Shown here: piece by piece, positions 10,867-25,128 of the stretch
Layout of the letters: each line of letters opens with the position of its first letter
How positions within the stretch are numbered: the first letter of the stretch is position 1
DNA from: Dysidea avara
Taxonomy: Eukaryota; Porifera; Demospongiae; Dictyoceratida; Dysideidae
DNA length: 64,000 nucleotides
Assembly: GCF_963678975.1 (NCBI RefSeq)
Contig: NC_089274.1
Span: forward strand, 7,465,643-7,529,642
Direction of reading: 5' to 3'
Notes under the pieces: model-generated
Told to the model about the DNA's origin: nothing
Database searches by the model: none
What the model saw: only the letters and a program-made list of their open reading frames with translations
Position numbers and translations under genes: made by a program

Positions 10867-13753
10867 ATAAATTATGTATGTATATGTACATACAAAAAAG
10901 TTTTAAAATCACACATTTAGTCAAATGCACATCTTTATAAAAAAACATATATAAATATGGAAGCTTAAAGCTGGCCTCCGGTGTATGCTATTACACAAGA
11001 AGTGATATCTAATTAAACCCAAACAGCCAAGCCGTGGTGTGGCACCCAGGTGAAAAAATATGTGAATCAAAGGTGGCAGCCAAGAAATGGCTAAATGATG
11101 TTAATACACAACCATTTCTTGACCGTCACAATTGATCATGGGTTTCACATTATTTTTCACCCTGGCTTTTAAAGCTTGGCTGTTTTGGTTTAGATATTGT
11201 TTTCACTGAGCATTTTAGAACACTAGTAGAAGTTCATTACGGACTTGTGTGTACATGCTGACTGTTAGCTGCAATTTGTAAGTGAGGTCATTTCAGACAA
11301 TCAGGAGGACTGATAGATTGGCACGGTAGAGATTGATCGATAGATTAGTTGTACAAGAATTTAATGTTTTAAAAGTAAATGAGAAGGTAACTAAATATCC
11401 TAAAGAGCTATATATATATCATTTGTATAGAAAGGGATTATGATCCATATCTATGTATATGTAACTGATGGTGTAATGAGTCAAGTATCCAAGATGAAAT
11501 CCAAACCCACAGTCATTCTACAATAGTGACTATGGGATTGTGGAGAAAGTGACATTATATGTACATTTCTTATATATTAACCATTCTCTATTTGTTCACG
11601 ACTCATGTTTGTGTCAACATTGTGTAATAGTTGTACTCTGACAGTATGTGAACCTTTACATTTCCCCATTCTAAAGTGGTCCTGGACAGCAGTCCTATGA
11701 CTGTTGTCATATGTATAGGCTCCAGATGTCTGGTGAATAAACCTCCAGTGACAGACACAGTGTTTGGAAGTCTTTAAAACAGGCTTGCTGTGTGCCAAAA
11801 CAGTTAAATATATAATTAGCTACCAATAAGTATACATTAGAGGACAGTAAATCATTCTTGCCACATAAGTCATGACCCATATTAGACATCTTTACCTATA
11901 ATAACGTAAAGCATGTTGCAGGGCATAAATGAATGTATGTGTATCACTAGAAACAATTAACCCACTATATAATATAGTCAAAACCCGCCATCTAATTTCA
12001 CTTTATAGTTATCTAAGTTGAGGTTTGAAGTCTCTGAGTAGCTGTAATTCACTATTGGCTTGTAGTGCACATGCAAATTCACATCACAAGTACAGCTATT
12101 CATAAACCATCTAAGCATACTGTATAAAAATACTTATACCTTGTGATTTTTGTGCCTTTTCATAGTTTTCAGTGGTTGCTATTTCACAAGCAAGGGTGTA
12201 AAGCAGAAATTAACAACATGAAGATGGATTGATGAGGCAATGTTAGAATAATTTTGAGAATATTAAAATTTTGGTATAGTAAAAATAATTAGAAAATATT
12301 CTTGAATAATTGGATGCCTTCTATGAGTAATTGGTACAAAGTTAATTGCAGCATAATGCAAATATCTTGTCTGAAACACTCCAAGGATATAAATTAAAAT
12401 ACTCTAATAGAGCAGTCATTTATACTTTAATAAACAGTCAGATTCAGGTTCATAATCTAATATTATTACAGCAGTCACTTTGTTATGGAGAAAGCAGACT
12501 GTACTATGTAATGCATGAAGGTAGATAATATCTGCAGTGTAAGGAAGCCATGTTCTCACAATCAACGAAAACGCTTGGGTGTGATTGCAGTTGTGTATGG
12601 GATTTATAAGCCAGTATGAATCATTATCTTTAACAGGGGAGATCATCACCTGAAGTGCAATGAAAACACTTGTGAAGTGTAAATACTCCCCTGTTCTTTG
12701 CAGATAGCTAGTGTTATAGGCAGTCTTACGATAAATTTACATCAGTTGGCAAAACATGTAGACATATACTCTAGATGTATCTTGGAGCGTACCCTTACTT
12801 GATGCTTCCCAATATTACTAGCTACTTAGTTACTGATACAGAGGTGATCTTGTGGAAAATTCTGAAATTCAAACCTCCATTTTGTCTTCTAACAATAGAA
12901 TTCCTCTAGTACATTCATAGCTACACTATAGTACATGGAAACTTTTTATGAATAATCTTATTTACAAAATGGGCTTATATTGCTCTCTCACAAAACTTGG
13001 AGGCTCTGGTCCAGCAAATGCAGCACAGGGATGATTATAATTGTTAGTAGTTTTGGTATTGCTACTTTGCCCCATGGCATAAATGTGCTTATGTTGTTAT
13101 TTTTCATGAGAATTACGTACCATAATACGGGAGACTCCATCAAGAGAAAAGGCCTATTAGCAAATCCACCTGGAATTCCTTTCTGGTGTCCAGCTACTAA
13201 ACCAGTTAATAAGGGGGCAGTTATATGACTGAACCCATATACATGTGGGCAGAAACATGTTGAGAAGAACACTCAAATAAAGATCTGTACCCAGTTTTTG
13301 AAGTATGTATTTGGGATATTGATGGATGCCCATCCTGTTTGACAGTTAGTACCAGTGACATTAGCATCTTAAACCAACCACCCAATAGTTCACTGGATTA
13401 TGACTAATCTCCACTTATCCCATGTATTTAGAATTTGGGCATAGAAAACAAAACATGTGGTTTAAACAGAACCATCAGATATTATAATAGCACACATTCA
13501 CTTTATAATTTGATAAACTTCTAACAAGACTCAACAGACTGTAGCCTTCAGTAACCCTATATGATATAATATGCATTACTACCTATGTTATTATTGGTGC
13601 TAAACAGCATCCACAAAACAATCTTCCACTGTCATGAAGTATTATGTTTGATGTCTTGTTTCTTCTATAAAGAGTGTAATCCATGGTGGTCTATGTATAC
13701 TAATGCATGTAAAACCCTCTTGTGTAATGCTCTTACATCCCATGTTACTATAG
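10867..13753. other. Intergenic, duplicated to about 13400, no gene recognised
   Basis: Unique-looking AT-rich DNA shared with 42346-44640 up to about 13400. Short frames on either strand are not conserved between the two blocks. A short inverted pair flanks 11040-11170 (GCCAAGCCGTGGTG... / CTTGGCTGTTTTGG). Confidence 0.55.
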
Positions 13754-14069
13754 CTATGTGAAAACTTATCTACTACCTGATTGGAGTAAGACAACTAAGA
13801 AGAAGACTTCAGTTAAGAAAGGAGTTGACCCCATCTTCAATGAAATTATTAAGGTAGAACATGTGGTGATGTTTACCAGTAGATATTATTTGATGTCACG
13901 CTATCAGTATCCAATCAAACGTCAGGAGCTGTCCAAACACACCCTCAAGGTGGGGGTTTGGCATAATGACTTTTGGAGACACAACATGTTCGTGGGAGAG
14001 GTTATGCTACCATTGGACAAAGTTGACTGGTCCAATCCTTCTGATAAGTGGTATGGACTGAAAGAACTA
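13754..14069 (+). CDS. Orphan C2A-type exon of a SYTL-like gene
   Basis: One 316-nt exon between acceptor CTATAG and donor GTGAGT. It opens in phase (one base, then YVKTYLLPDWSKTTKKKT) and ends on a codon boundary after WYGLKEL. The sequence follows Slp C2A domains: YVKTYLLPD, DPIFNE, VWHNDFWRHNMFVGEV and a closing DKWYGL. It is not a copy of the two C2 domains of copies A and B, which end in an MDS...LR pattern. In loop 3 (VWHNDFWRHNM) only the middle acidic position is kept, as in calcium-independent Slp C2A domains. I could not find the exon encoding the first strands. The next recognisable exons downstream belong to decayed copy C in the same order, so this may be the surviving C2A exon of that older gene. 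Confidence 0.7.
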
Positions 14070-15208
14070 GTGAGTGCTATGCATATAGGTTGAATGGGAA
14101 TACCATATCCAGGATTCCTTTGGTATTTCTATAGAATGCAAGTTGTCTCAGTATCAAATCACCACCTGGTCTCTCTGTGTATTCAAATGAGTTTTGATGT
14201 TTTGTTAGCTAAAGTTTCTCACTCGCTATACTTGAAAACTTTAGCCTCTACGGTTCCCTAGTGATATGACAGATAATGAATGATTGTTACATAGTGTAAT
14301 CATGATCATAGTTATCGTGAAGAATTTCAATGCTGTATACTGTAGGACCACACATGCTCACTAATATGGCTATACACACATGCTGACATCAATTCATGAT
14401 AATTCAATAAATGTGTGAACATGAGTAAGCATATCTTATAAATGAGCTCAATTCTCCTCATGAAAGATTTTCTCAGAAATATATGCAGGAACAAAGTGTT
14501 AATTACATTGTATGGGATTCAAGCCATTTACATGGAATTTAGGCTGGTGCCATTATGACTCAATGTAAACACATCATGATAATTGCATAATTGTGATCAC
14601 AGCATGTAGAAGATATTGTAGTCATGTGGGAAGATCAAATTCTTGTACTCCAGTTGCCATAAAGCATCAATGTTGCTGTGTGACATTGTTAGTATAGTTG
14701 CTTCTTCTGCCACTAAAAATACATCAGACACTTATAGACTTAATATTTGATTTAAAAAACCAAACAGTTTGAGATAATGCTCTAAACATTACAGTATGAC
14801 CAAATTAAGAATTACTATATTGAATATATTATTACACATTCCCAAGATCTTGTGCCCAATGCATACAAACAGAAGCCAACTGATGTTTTCAGTATCACAG
14901 AGGTCATTATTGAACTCATGCACATACCTCACTTAAGTCACTTTCATTTTGTGTATCACTTAGCAACCGTCTGTATTGTACAGTTGTACTTTTATCAGTT
15001 GTGCTCAAGTTGTGCTTAAGTGGTTGTCCAGACAACAACAAACATGCTCCTTCTCTGTGTGGCCCACTAACACAATTGTCCCCATTTCAACCTCACCCAA
15101 TGAACTGTACAACCTTGTGTATACTTAAGAGATTGCTAAAGTGAAATAATGTTATTATAAAGTATATGTCTGACTAATCCCCTAGTTGCATGATTGTACT
15201 GAAGAAAG
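14070..15208. other. Intron-like stretch between the C2A exon and copy C
   Basis: No frame with homology, no tandem repeat and no clear inverted repeat was seen. It opens with a good donor (GTGAGT) and ends where copy C homology starts. Confidence 0.45.
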
Positions 15209-16671
15209 TGTATACTCACTGATGGGGCACACACAGATGTACACATAAATACACACCATCCACTAACCATGCTAATCACACTATACCAACTTTGATGCTT
15301 TACTTTTTAGAGCCATGATACCAGTCAGTTAACAGATTGTGGACAGTTAAAGGTGTCACTACAGTTCAACATTACCAATGACAAAAAACAGATGGGAGAT
15401 CTTGTGGTCACGAGGATAGTAATGATCCAGAATGGAATGAACAATTTGTGTTTGACCACCTTAAGTTGGAAGTCCTTTGTAAAAATAGAGTGATTGAGTT
15501 GACAGTGTGGAATAGTCAACAAACAACACCAAACACTATGATTTCATTGGTGGTCTAAGGTTAGGACCACCTCCCAATCACAAAAAGCAGTTAAGTTACA
15601 TGGATAGTTCAGAAAATGAGTTATCACATTGGATGAGTGTTGTCAATACCCCCGGTCAATGTGTGGAACAATTACACACACTGAGACACAGCATGGATCC
15701 ACAACCCATAGGAGTGACATCACAACAGGAAGTGACAGAACAAAACTCCTTCAAGACTGTTATTAAGACTCCTCCTAGTGGTGGATCTGATTCTGATAAC
15801 ACCAGTATGGTGGTGTACAGTGGCAGACAACTGGTATGTTGTTGTTCTATATCATTATATGGGAACTACAAGTGTAGCAAATAATTTGAGATACGTACTA
15901 CAATAGAGCAGTCACATTACATTTAGGTGAATGCTTTATTAGGGTAAGTGAATACAGTCTTGATTGGTATTTATGCTAGAGAATTTTAGATTACGCTGCA
16001 AGTAGTTTTAAGTAATTATTTTTGTAAATTGTTCTATTACTCTGGAATTGTTTGGCCACCTGCTATTCCCAAACTTATTCTAGTATATTCTGCAGCGAGA
16101 TATATACTAATTTAATCAGTGTGCAGCACAGATATATCTGTATTACTATTGTACTGTTGCTACAGGTTGATACACTAGTACACATTGGAGAAGTGAGAGT
16201 GATATTACAATTTGTACCTGACACTAACAAGTCAGGGAAGCTCAAAGTTTGGATCAGGCAGGCTAGCAGGTTAAAGACACATTATGATAATGGATCATTT
16301 GTAGTCTGGTTAGTAATAATTGTGTGTTCAGCTTCTTATGTTGTGATAGTAACAGAGTTAGTCTATAATAAAGTTGATTCCTTCATCATATCCTTAGTAG
16401 CTTGTATGTGACTTGTATATTGAACTTTTTTGAACCTGATTTTAGCAAAGTGCATGCGTGTAGCTCTTCGTCTGTATTGTTAGCTATAGACAGTGTATGA
16501 TATAAAAAACAAAATTCATATAACTGTTAATGATGTGACACTTAGGGAGTTAGGTAGGTACTATTAATCAGGGGATCTGGCTTGGGATGGGTTATACCCA
16601 GTCCAAGGTGTAGGAGGTCAGGGAGAAAGCCTGTACACCCAATTTTACAGCAGAGCTAATTGCTATTATAT

Positions 16672-16883
<212 letters not shown>

Positions 16884-17439
16884 ACCACTCAGACATAAAG
16901 CATTTTTGTTATTCTCGCTATCCTATGAGTTGAAAAACATTAGGCTATCTGTTTTTTGATGGGTTTTTTTTTATTACTATTTATTTATTTATTTATGTTT
17001 TGTTCTGTATGTAAACAGTAGGTGTTACTTCTATAGGTATGGCCTTTTTGTAATCTACTTGTTATTGTTGTGACTAAACAAATAACTAGTGCTACAGCAA
17101 GCATTTTTGCATACTTTTGAATACAGACCACACCCCATTACTGATTACACAAAATTATTACTCTACACATAATAACCACTCTACAAGCAACCTTACCCAT
17201 GTAGACCTTTAGTAAACTCCATAATTATGCCATAAATGTATTAGCCTGATTAAAGCATTAAACTCACTTAACCTTATTCTCCATATCTCTAGGATTTGTC
17301 TGTTGATCATAGCCAAAAGTAGCCTGAAAGTACCAGCAGCTGACCCATAATCAAATCTTTCACGCATGTACATAATATAATATATCCAGTGGTTGCACTC
17401 GTATTGGCTTGGATAATTGATGTGGGCTACTAGCCTGCT

Positions 17440-17532
17440 ATGGGCTTTTGCCTGATATGTATGCCCTCAACTCTCGAGCTGCTGCTCTCAGGCAGTCAGG
17501 CATACATAACAGGCAAGGCTCTCATACCCATG
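17440..17532. repeat. Foldback hairpin, GCCTGATATRTATGCC family
   Basis: Arms TATGGGCTTTTGCCTGATAT / ATAACAGGCAAGGCTCTCAT around an asymmetric loop. The inner arm word matches the hairpin at 2211-2306, so the same family is present outside the hAT element. Confidence 0.72.
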
Positions 17533-17541
17533 CTACAACTA

Positions 17542-17797
17542 CAGTAGGACCTCCATTATCCAAACACCTGTGTGCCAGTTCAATCATAGAAGTGTTCAGA
17601 TAACTGAATTTGTTCAGATAAATGAAAAGCCCATTCATTAATATACAGAGTTGTGCTCAACTACTCTAATAGAACATACACATATTCTAATAGAACATTC
17701 ACCTAATGACGAAATACTCTAATAGAGAGCAGTCACTTATACTGTTGGATAATTGAGGGTTTGGATAATTGGGATTTGGATAAGCGAGGTCCTACTG
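17542..17797. mobile_element. pogo/Tc1-type MITE, 256 bp
   Basis: Ends CAGTAGGACCTCCATTATCC and GGATAAGCGAGGTCCTACTG form terminal inverted repeats. Internal GGATAAT / ATTATCC words repeat. Three copies of the CTCTAATAGAG-type motif lie inside. No coding capacity. Confidence 0.78.
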
Positions 17798-18569
17798 CAT
17801 TACATATCAATGAGCCAATTTTAAGATTTACACAGTTTGTACAAAAAAAATGCACACAACACTCAAAGAACTGTAACTATGAATGTGGAATGGAAGTATT
17901 TGTCCCATGTGGGATCCATCAGTGCTACCCATCAGTGCTGTACTTGTGCTATCATTACTGTATTGTTTTCTTTACAGCACTCTACTGCCTAAGAGCAAAT
18001 ACGAGAAGTTCAAGTCAACAGTTATTCATAGTGATGAGAACTCACTTTACAATGCCAAGTTCCAGTTTGACAAAATCACAGATGTGGAGTTATCATATGA
18101 TAGAGTACTGGAGATCACTGTATGGGAACCACATCATAGCACTAATGAATTTGTAGGTGGTATTAGACTTTGACCCAAACCACAGGCTGGTAATAGAATG
18201 GATAGTATTGGGAGTGAAGTTAACCAATGGGAGATGATGATGGCTCGTCCCAAGGAATGGATTGATGAATGGCATCCACTAGTATTACTGAATAAACCAC
18301 AAAAGTTTAAAAGTCATCCCAAGGAACACATCTATAAGACATTTTAATACACATGATATAAATACAAATTATAATTTATTTTTAAAGTCGTATTATGTAT
18401 GTATATATGTCTGCATGTTGTATACATGAATTATTGGACTTTAAAGTGTTTATCAATGATCTAGGACTGAGCAATTATATGTTTTCACAGTAGCATTTTA
18501 GAACACTAATACAAGTGCATTGTGACCACAGAAGTTGGGGCAGGACACTCATACAAAGAACATTGTTCT

Positions 18570-18727
18570 AGAGTGAAACCTGTGTATTAAGGATACGGAG
18601 TCCTGATTATCAAGTTGTCCTGATTTTCCGTATGCTAACTGTAGCAATTGATATTTTGGGACTACTACCAAGTGTCTATAGGTATCCTCAGTTTCAAGTG
18701 TCCTGATTAACAGGTTCCACTGTATAA
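18570..18727. mobile_element. Small MITE with GTGAAACCTGT / ACAGGTTCCAC ends
   Basis: Outer ends AGTGAAACCTGTGTATTAAG and CTGATTAACAGGTTCCACTG are imperfect inverted repeats, resembling pogo-like termini. Confidence 0.6.
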
Positions 18728-19259
18728 TCAGTAGATCACAATGGCTACTTATATTGTTCTTAGTGCTTTTCCATGTGGCACTACAGTAGACAGACATTGC
18801 CCATGTATGAAGCCCTCACAGATGAATTTCATGATCATGCACATTCCCGGGGCACATCCAGAATGTTAATTGGGGTTTTTCTACATCATTACTATAGCAA
18901 CCGAGTTACTGATGCTGAGACATACTAGTATAAGTTCTTAAATTCAAAATTCCACATCATCTTTTTACAAAATAGAGTTCCTTTTTACCAAGAATCTGTT
19001 CATAGCTAAATGGAGAATGTTCTATTGGAGTATTATCTCTCCAAAAAAATTCCTGAGGGCTTATATTGCCCTCTCAATTCTTGCCTAAGGAATGGATCAG
19101 ATGTAAGCTTATGCTACCGAATCTCCACATTGTATAATTTGATGTTTTGGCATTAACTTTGTGTTAGTAATGCTTTTGATTAATCTAATAATCTTTTATG
19201 CGCTGTGGACCATCAAGAGCTATAAGCTTTAAGTATGGAATTGTTGTGCTTCTTCTTAG

Positions 19260-21082
19260 GGACTTTTTGTGGATTTAACTAGTATTTTGTATGATGAGAG
19301 AAAGCCAAAGATTCACTTATGGAATCCACGGCTCAAATACAAAGGCACTTATAGTGATGATACTCTACAAGACTGCAAATGTGAACTGCTACTTTATCAA
19401 CAGGTTGAGCACATGAGTCATATGAACATCTCAAGTAGGAGTGCAAGTATTTGATTTACAAAGAAAGATACCACATAACTATTATTTAAGTACGTACTTG
19501 GCAGTAAACTAGCATGGTTATGTAGTGATTAAATTTGTACTTTGTATACACAAGTACTGGAAAAAATGAGAGAATACTATGAAACAAACTTATCTGTGCA
19601 CGCATTGTGTAAATGTTATGCCCTTTAATATATATAATATGACTAATCATCAGCAAATAACACAGTTGTCATCACAATCGTGTACATAAACCAGGGGTGG
19701 AGAAATGGGGGGGGGGGGGGGGGGGGACCAGAGGGGGCAACTGCCCCATCACTTTCAGAAGTGTCACTTTCCAAAGTAAAGCAACTACCATGGTCATTAG
19801 ACTTGATTTACTGGGATGTGTGCTAAAGGTTATGCAAGAATGGAATACTACATGAACCTGTGCTGCGAGTGCATGAGATCGAAATGCAGTCACCTAACTA
19901 CTCTAATAGAACATTCAGTGGAATCAGGTTGGTCCTGCTATGTAATTAATTCAATTTGTCTTCATTAACACATATATCTATACATATAATCAAGAGCATG
20001 AGTCTATCTGAAATACCTTCATTTACTGGATCATCTAATTGTACAGTATCTTAATGATAGCAAGAGTTAATAATAGAGAGGAGCTCTTGATGATAGCCAT
20101 TGTCATAATATTATAGAAGTATCCTATTCAAGTACACATGTACATGTACCACTGCTCAATTCTCAAAATTTCCTATGGAGGCATGCCCCCAGACCCCCTA
20201 GTATTAACATGCTTTGCATGCTACACTGTAATATACCTTGTACACTACGGTTAGTTAATGACTTTGAAACACTTTGTAACTTACAGCCACCCCACATGAC
20301 TTGCCCCACCCCCACCCCCACTTTCGAGTACTGTTCTCCTCCCCTGATTGTTACACCTTGCCAGTACAGGGTGTTATGTATAGCTGAACTATCTACAGAG
20401 TGATTTTACATGGTTGAATGGTGACTTCTTTGCAATACGATGAAAATAAAATTGAATTTTGAAGGCATATATCTCAGTGATGGTTGGGCGGATTTGGATC
20501 AAATTTGAAATAGGAGATGTCCTATTCCAAGGGAGTTTCCACAGAAAATTTTCGTTTGAGCTATGGATATGTGAAAATGACATTTTCTTGGTTCCTTGTT
20601 GTTGTTGTTTTTTTAATCTTCTTCATTTAAATGCACACAGCATCCACACTATATTCTTGGCTGCAAGTGCATCCTGACAATACTTTATGCTTTATTTTTT
20701 TAGATTGCTTTTTGTGATAGAACCATCATTGTCAAATTTAACATTACTGTGAGTAATGAGGTGGGTCCCCGGACATGTATAATCATAGATGATGTAATAC
20801 AACCCCATGCACAAGTGGGGTGTGCTGCCATAACAATAAATTACATATATACACACAATTGTTTCCTACTGCATTCAACATTCAAGAATCTTCTTGGTCA
20901 GATGTTTGGCCAAATTAAATATAATTTCATCTGCACATTTACTGAAATCCACTGAGAAAATAAGTTTTATTACTTTACTTTTCAGATTTTTGGGCTACCA
21001 GTAAAAACGACTTTCATTAGGAACTTTCACAACCAAGGAAACTTTCTCTCTATGCTCCTATACAGGAGCTTGTGGCTGTGAT
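19260..21082 (+). CDS. Possible three-exon gene fragment, unknown product
   Basis: Candidate exons 19260-19401 (acceptor CTTCTTAG; reads VDLTSILYDERKPKIHLWNP, then KCELLLYQQ; followed by GTTGAG), 20704-20748 (reads IAFCDRTIIVKFNIT; donor GTGAGT) and 20988-21082 (acceptor TTTTCAG; reads IFGLPVKTTF to a stop after RSLWL). Phases agree. No family is recognised and the first donor is weak. It could equally be chance frames or a remnant. It lies just beyond the copy C duplicate, and no copy is seen downstream of block B. Confidence 0.28.
19690..19728. repeat. Poly(G) tract with hAT-like end fragment
   Basis: CCAGGGGTGGAGAAATGG followed by about 19 G. The CAGGGGYGGA word also occurs at 23607, 55010 and 55047, each near a G or C run. 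Confidence 0.6.
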
Positions 21083-23486
21083 ACTTTATTAGAGTATCTT
21101 GATCACACTGCTTATCTCAAGTGAGCTATGTAATACGTTAAGAAGAATGGTTGCCTTGAGATTGTCTGAATTTCTACAGCAAAACTGTAGCTGATTGCAG
21201 CTCAATCATTAAGGGGTCATTTATCTCTGATCAATAAGGCTCTGGCAACTTGTTAAGATCCTTTAAGGCAGTAGTCACCATGCAATTATTTTGTAAGTGC
21301 AGCTACAGTTATCTACTTTCTTTTAAGTGTTTCAAAAAGCAGTTTTGTGATGTTTAAATATGCTCATCTAAAGTGTTGATGTGGAAAGTTTATGGTTTTC
21401 GTTCATGAAGAAGATGACCATGTAGTTAAAGATAAACAAAAGACAAAGCATAGAAGGCATGCACAGACTTGCACTTCAGAAAAGGTACATACCACCAGCA
21501 ATTATCAGTATCAAGACTGAGTGTGTAAGTAGTAGGTATGAGAGCTACATGTAACAGTAAAGTGTCAATAGTTATGATGCAAGTAAGTTTGTTATTGTGG
21601 TGTGAAATGGTTGCCATGCACTGGCCTCTAGCCTTGTGACTGTTGCAGCAGAGGTAGGGATTGCAAATTCTATTTGACAAATTCCTGATCCCTGAGATAA
21701 CTTTTGAGTATAATAATTATAACATCCACTATTGTTTACCTTGAGTGCAGAAAGACCAAAAGTCAGATTTTGGCAGTTTAAAAAAAATCAATATTTAGCC
21801 TCCATTTTGCTTATTTCAACACTGGATAATATTCAGCAAAAGTGATTTTTGTCATGTACAGTACTGCCAACAAGAGTTTTGTAGTCTAGTAGAAAACATT
21901 ACAATAAAAGGAGACGAAACAACACCTGATGTGCAAATTTAATATCTATACTTTAGCCCTGGTGGTTTAGTGAGTTAGGAATATATGCATTTATACTGGC
22001 TAAAATAAGAATTAAATTTGCAAATCAGGTATGATCTGCATTCTATTGTGATGGTCCCTAATTTTCTCTTTTGATTGTTCTTGTGTATTTGCTACATAAT
22101 TTATGAGGATTGCTTATATACATACTTGCAAACAACACTTGGATTTGAAATAAGGTTGTAGGGCCAGGTGTCCTACAGATGTGCTGTTAAGGCTTAATAA
22201 AATTATAAAAGAAAACAAGCAACTCAAGTGCCAGACTATAATACATATGTACCATAGATATCTATGGTAATGGTAGTTAGTAAGAAGCCAATGAGATGAT
22301 GGTGATTGGGGGGTTGTGTATATGTAAGAGAAGAGCTCACATTTCACAGAAGCCATGCAGGAAGTGCATAGCTATACATAAACAGGATGGTGTTATTAGG
22401 AGCTATAGCTACAGAACATAATAACACTATAAACAATAGTATTTACGTATTAGCTAATAGTAGAGAAGAAATTGATACATACACTTAACTGGCTTGTAAT
22501 TGAAGTATGCCGGGCTAATTGTTTTGCAGCTAATCCTAAAAATATGTATGTGTTGGGGGGGGAGGGGGTAAAGAAATATATTACACTCATACATGCTTGT
22601 GTTTAACTCATACGTAACAAGCTGAAATGTATTTTCTTTTTTATGGTTGGTTATACACACTACATATATATATATATATATAGGTACTCTGTATTACTTT
22701 CAATTTTGCAACTATTTAAAAGATGCAGGTGTTTTGAAGGCCACACCCTATTTTACAGCTTGGTTGCTTTTGCATGGATAGAAATAATTATACTCACAGA
22801 ACATACGGACATTTTTTATGCTGATTAAACAAAAGTGGCTATAAATTAATTTTGACTTTAATACTGTTCAGTGATGTAACTAGCTACATATATACTTCAG
22901 CCAGAATCTTATAACTAGATCAAATAGCATTTTCAACTAGACAAAATTTACATTGAACTAGTCATTTGGCCACAACTAACCCTTTTTTAGCCTCTGGAAC
23001 CACTTGCAGTTGAGTTTATTGCTCACTGGCTGTGACATAGAAGAGAGCATCTCTATCAAAAATGAACCCATCAAGTGCATAGTGGTAATATACCACTTAA
23101 AACCTTGAGGAATTATTGAGAGTGCTAAACCACGCATCGGTTCCCATACTGTGACAAATTTATATCATTTTGAAAGTCTAATCATACATTGTAATCATAC
23201 AAATAAGTACAAACAGAATGACAATTGAAAGTTCTTAGGTGAAGATTATGGTTTCAAGACTGTAGTACATGTTGGAGTGAAGAATAAGCCTCGTACTTAT
23301 TAGACATTATAATCCAGTCCTACTGTCAAGCCTTAATTTAACGACTGTGTAGCCACTGAGTGCTATACTCTGATTCTGTGAGTATTGCTGGAGCCTATAT
23401 CGGCAAAGAAATTTACTGTTACAACTGACCTGATCAGCTGGCTATCCTGTGTGGTTTGTGGCAATGCTACAATGTAAGAAAAGGGT

Positions 23487-23517
<31 letters not shown>

Positions 23518-23600
23518 CAAAAACCATAGTTTAAGAAGAACTCACAGATAGCTACTGAATGGCTAAATATACAGATCAAAATGATGACAGCACATTTACA
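21083..23600. other. Intergenic, no gene seen; two (TA)n tracts
   Basis: AT-rich DNA without convincing coding frames. (TA)n runs at 22662-22681 and 23491-23516. Nothing else structured was found. Confidence 0.5.
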
Positions 23601-23864
23601 GCTACAGGGGCGGATCCAGGATGGGGGGTGCACCAGGTATGAAGCAGGGGAAGACTAGAGGGGTGCAGCCCCCCAGAAGCTAAAGCTATTTCATATGTTT
23701 CAGAACTAAAATTTTTGATGCAGAGTGAATTTTTGTGTCCATTTGGATACCCAAAATTTCTGCAAATTGGGCTTCTTGTACCATCATTGTGCTTGCAGCG
23801 AGATGCTCTACATGTATCACACCCGGAAAGTTGCTAAACAGACACGAGGTAGGGTACACAATAA

Positions 23865-24704
23865 TCAAATAATTAATTTCATTTTTAATAGTTTTTCCAG
23901 CAATAGAAATGTATTGGACATGCCTGCTGAGTGTTCCAGCTGGCAGTTTTGTCTCTGAACAAAGTATAACAAATATCTGGAAACTTCTTCATACGAAGCA
24001 TTCTTATCAGGTGGCTGATATAAAGTATCTGAGTGTACAATGATGTGAACATGGTTTTGTATTGCAGTAAGTTGTCTGAATATGTGCTTAGCAAAATTGA
24101 TGAGGTTATAGATAACTACTGGGACCGATTCTGTTCCAGCTGCCATGAGCTGGTATGAGATATCAATATTGAATCTACTATTTAGGCACTGCATGGATAG
24201 TGTCATGGGTCAGTTCATTAAAGTTCTTACTGACACAGCAAGCTAATTTCAACAATTTTCCCAGAATTCCCACAGATAATGATCATATAGACAATTTGTT
24301 CTGTAGAAATAAGTGCATCACAATCTCATTCATACACAAGAGGCTCATGCACATACTATCATTTAGTTACAAGCCAATAATGTGACCAAGTGCACCCATA
24401 CAAGTAATGATCAAGGCTCTGATTGACCTTAACCTAATGCATTGATGAAAGTGGTTTCATAGACTTGTGGTAAAGTATAGGCCAAATAATAGCATTTTTC
24501 TAAAAGGTGATCTATCCCCAGTAGAGATGTAATATATCTAATCAACATTCCATGGCTTCTGGTAAAGTGATCTATTACCACAACAGTTATATTTGTTTTA
24601 ATATTTGACAGAAGCCCTTTATACCCTTTGATACCTTCATAGGCTTCTTTGAAATGAATATGGCTAAAATGTGACTGATGACTATATATACATGCATTAG
24701 ACAC
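23865..24704 (-). other. Two open minus-strand frames of unknown meaning
   Basis: Frames at 24429-24704 and 23865-24206 look more protein-like than their surroundings (mixed composition, few low-complexity runs). They carry no motif I recognise and no clear splice link. They might be decayed exons or repeat-derived. CAGGGGCGGATCCAGG at 23607, just downstream, is a hAT-like terminus. Confidence 0.2.
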
Positions 24705-25128
24705 TCTCCTGCCCTCTCCCCCTCTTGGTTCAACTAATCTTTAGCACACAGTACCAGCAGGCTGCTACCTACGATGAAAGATATTAATTGTAGCCACATT
24801 CAAAACATAAATAATTATATTGACTGTGGTTACAATTGTCACTCATCATAGCAGCCTGTACTGCCATCATATGAAGGAATAGCTGAGGGGAGAAATTCAT
24901 GAGGGGGAATAGCAAAGCCTAAGCCAGTCACTGCCACATGGTGTCTGAAGAATGTGAGATGTGCTTGATCACAAAATGTTTGCAGTAGTTGCAACTACAG
25001 TACTTAGCTACACACATATAATTACAAATTGTAATCAATTACAACAAGAGTTCATAAATATATATATTATGTACTCTTGATTACAACTATCTAATCACAA
25101 CTTAACAAATAGCTACTAAAGTTTCTAC

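Larger units (their letters stand above)
1..13400 (+). repeat. Segmental duplication, block A (continues left of window)
   Basis: Matches block B (about 30640-44640) in the same orientation. Anchors: position 1 with 30644, 5042 with 32828, 8571 with 36367, 10379 with 41938, and 13321 with 44540. Similarity stops at about 13400, just after a shared tract reading CCCAATAG. The changing offset (27.8 to 31.6 kb) is accounted for by transposon insertions private to one block. Exon 8 differs at about 7 of 346 bases by eye. Confidence 0.9.

Noticed and set aside
20389-20677. Frame reading KAYISVMVGRIWIKFEIGDV on the plus strand
   Set aside because: The DNA looks like a dispersed repeat, the frame has no start context or splice partner, and an overlapping antisense frame is equally open.
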